A DNA stretch of 64,000 nucleotides. Origin: CBDCNP01 sp965222425. Its GTDB lineage: Bacteria; Acidobacteriota; Vicinamibacteria; Marinacidobacterales; DATDRI01. The DNA lies in contig CBDCTW010000022.1 in assembly GCA_965222425.1 (NCBI GenBank), positions 62,001 through 126,000 on the forward strand, in the 5' to 3' direction. The position numbers and the translations under genes are program-made. Below the pieces are notes generated by a model. It was not told the origin of the DNA and ran no database searches. It saw only the letters and a list, made by a program, of their open reading frames with translations. Shown one piece after another: positions 63,993 to 64,000 of the stretch. Every line of letters begins with the position of its first letter. Position 1 is the first letter of the stretch.

Positions 63993-64000
63993 AAGGAGGT
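63993..64000 (+). promoter_or_regulatory. Ribosome-binding site of the next gene
   Basis: AAGGAGGT, a perfect anti-16S match, ends the window 33 bp after the pyrH stop. The following gene is expected to be frr, by the conserved order. Confidence 0.7.

Overview
The window is a GC-rich stretch of bacterial chromosome, most likely from a Gram-negative, didermal bacterium. It carries a complete KDO (lipid A-core sugar) branch, an outer-membrane secretin, a porin-like barrel and lipoproteins. The pil gene order (pilB-pilT-pilC-pilS-pilR ... pilA-ABC ATPase-ABC permease-TPR protein-pilD) resembles the Myxococcus pil locus. Zinc-ribbon/TPR proteins, a coiled-coil secreted protein and the rpsB-tsf-pyrH cluster would fit Acidobacteriota or a myxobacterial relative. 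That placement is inference; there is no rRNA here to test it.

Layout. 1-2.7 kb: aroB (cut by the window edge), ubiE/menG and convergent argF. 2.7-38.4 kb: a large minus-strand type IV pilus (T4P) region with minor pilins (pilW, pilX, pilV, fimT), two zinc-ribbon TPR proteins, an NtrC-type regulator, a PAS histidine kinase, pilD, a TPR membrane protein, an ABC transporter like PilH/PilI, two tandem cysteine-rich pilins, an HTTM protein, a MauE/DoxX protein, a rhodanese, pilR, pilS, pilC, pilT and pilB. 38.5-39.6 kb: an outer-membrane barrel protein. 39.8-46.5 kb: plus-strand kdsB-pyrG-kdsA-kdsD-kdsC-lapA-lapB. 46.5-52.9 kb: minus-strand TPR, roadblock, pepP, accB, accC, folD, coaE. 53.0-60.1 kb: minus-strand pilM-N-O-P-Q followed by two lipoprotein genes. 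60.5-64 kb: plus-strand rplM-rpsI, rpsB, tsf, pyrH and the ribosome-binding site of a following gene, probably frr.

The T4P region has been invaded by six insertion elements. There are two almost identical IS21 copies, two almost identical 1460-bp IS256-type copies, one unrelated IS256-type copy, and one internally deleted ISL3 element with perfect ends and an 8-bp target duplication. Rejoining the target duplications restores open frames: one IS256-type copy sits in codon 11 of pilB, the other in the membrane domain of pilS, and one IS21 copy splits the HTTM gene. pilR has also lost the Arg of GNVREL, and pilB one zinc-site Cys. pilT, pilC, pilD, both pilins and pilMNOPQ look intact. The picture is of a recently disabled pilus-extension and control system in an otherwise preserved locus, or of an IS-mixed population.

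Regulation visible in sequence: near-consensus sigma-54 promoters precede the main pilin and the fimT-pilV-pilX operon, the latter with an upstream GTTACC/GGTAAC palindrome. Good sigma-70-like promoters precede kdsB, rplM, pilM and pilB.

The observation I consider most likely to be new is a family of five short intergenic elements at three loci (8.5, 48.05 and 62.3-62.5 kb). They share TGGCCACRTY at one end and TTTT (ATTT in one copy) at the other, enclosed by a 5-6 bp stem whose sequence differs between copies while pairing is kept. Several genes (ntrC-like, PAS kinase, pilS, HTTM, both lipoproteins) also show single-base frame lesions, often in short homopolymers, so part of the apparent decay could be sequencing error.
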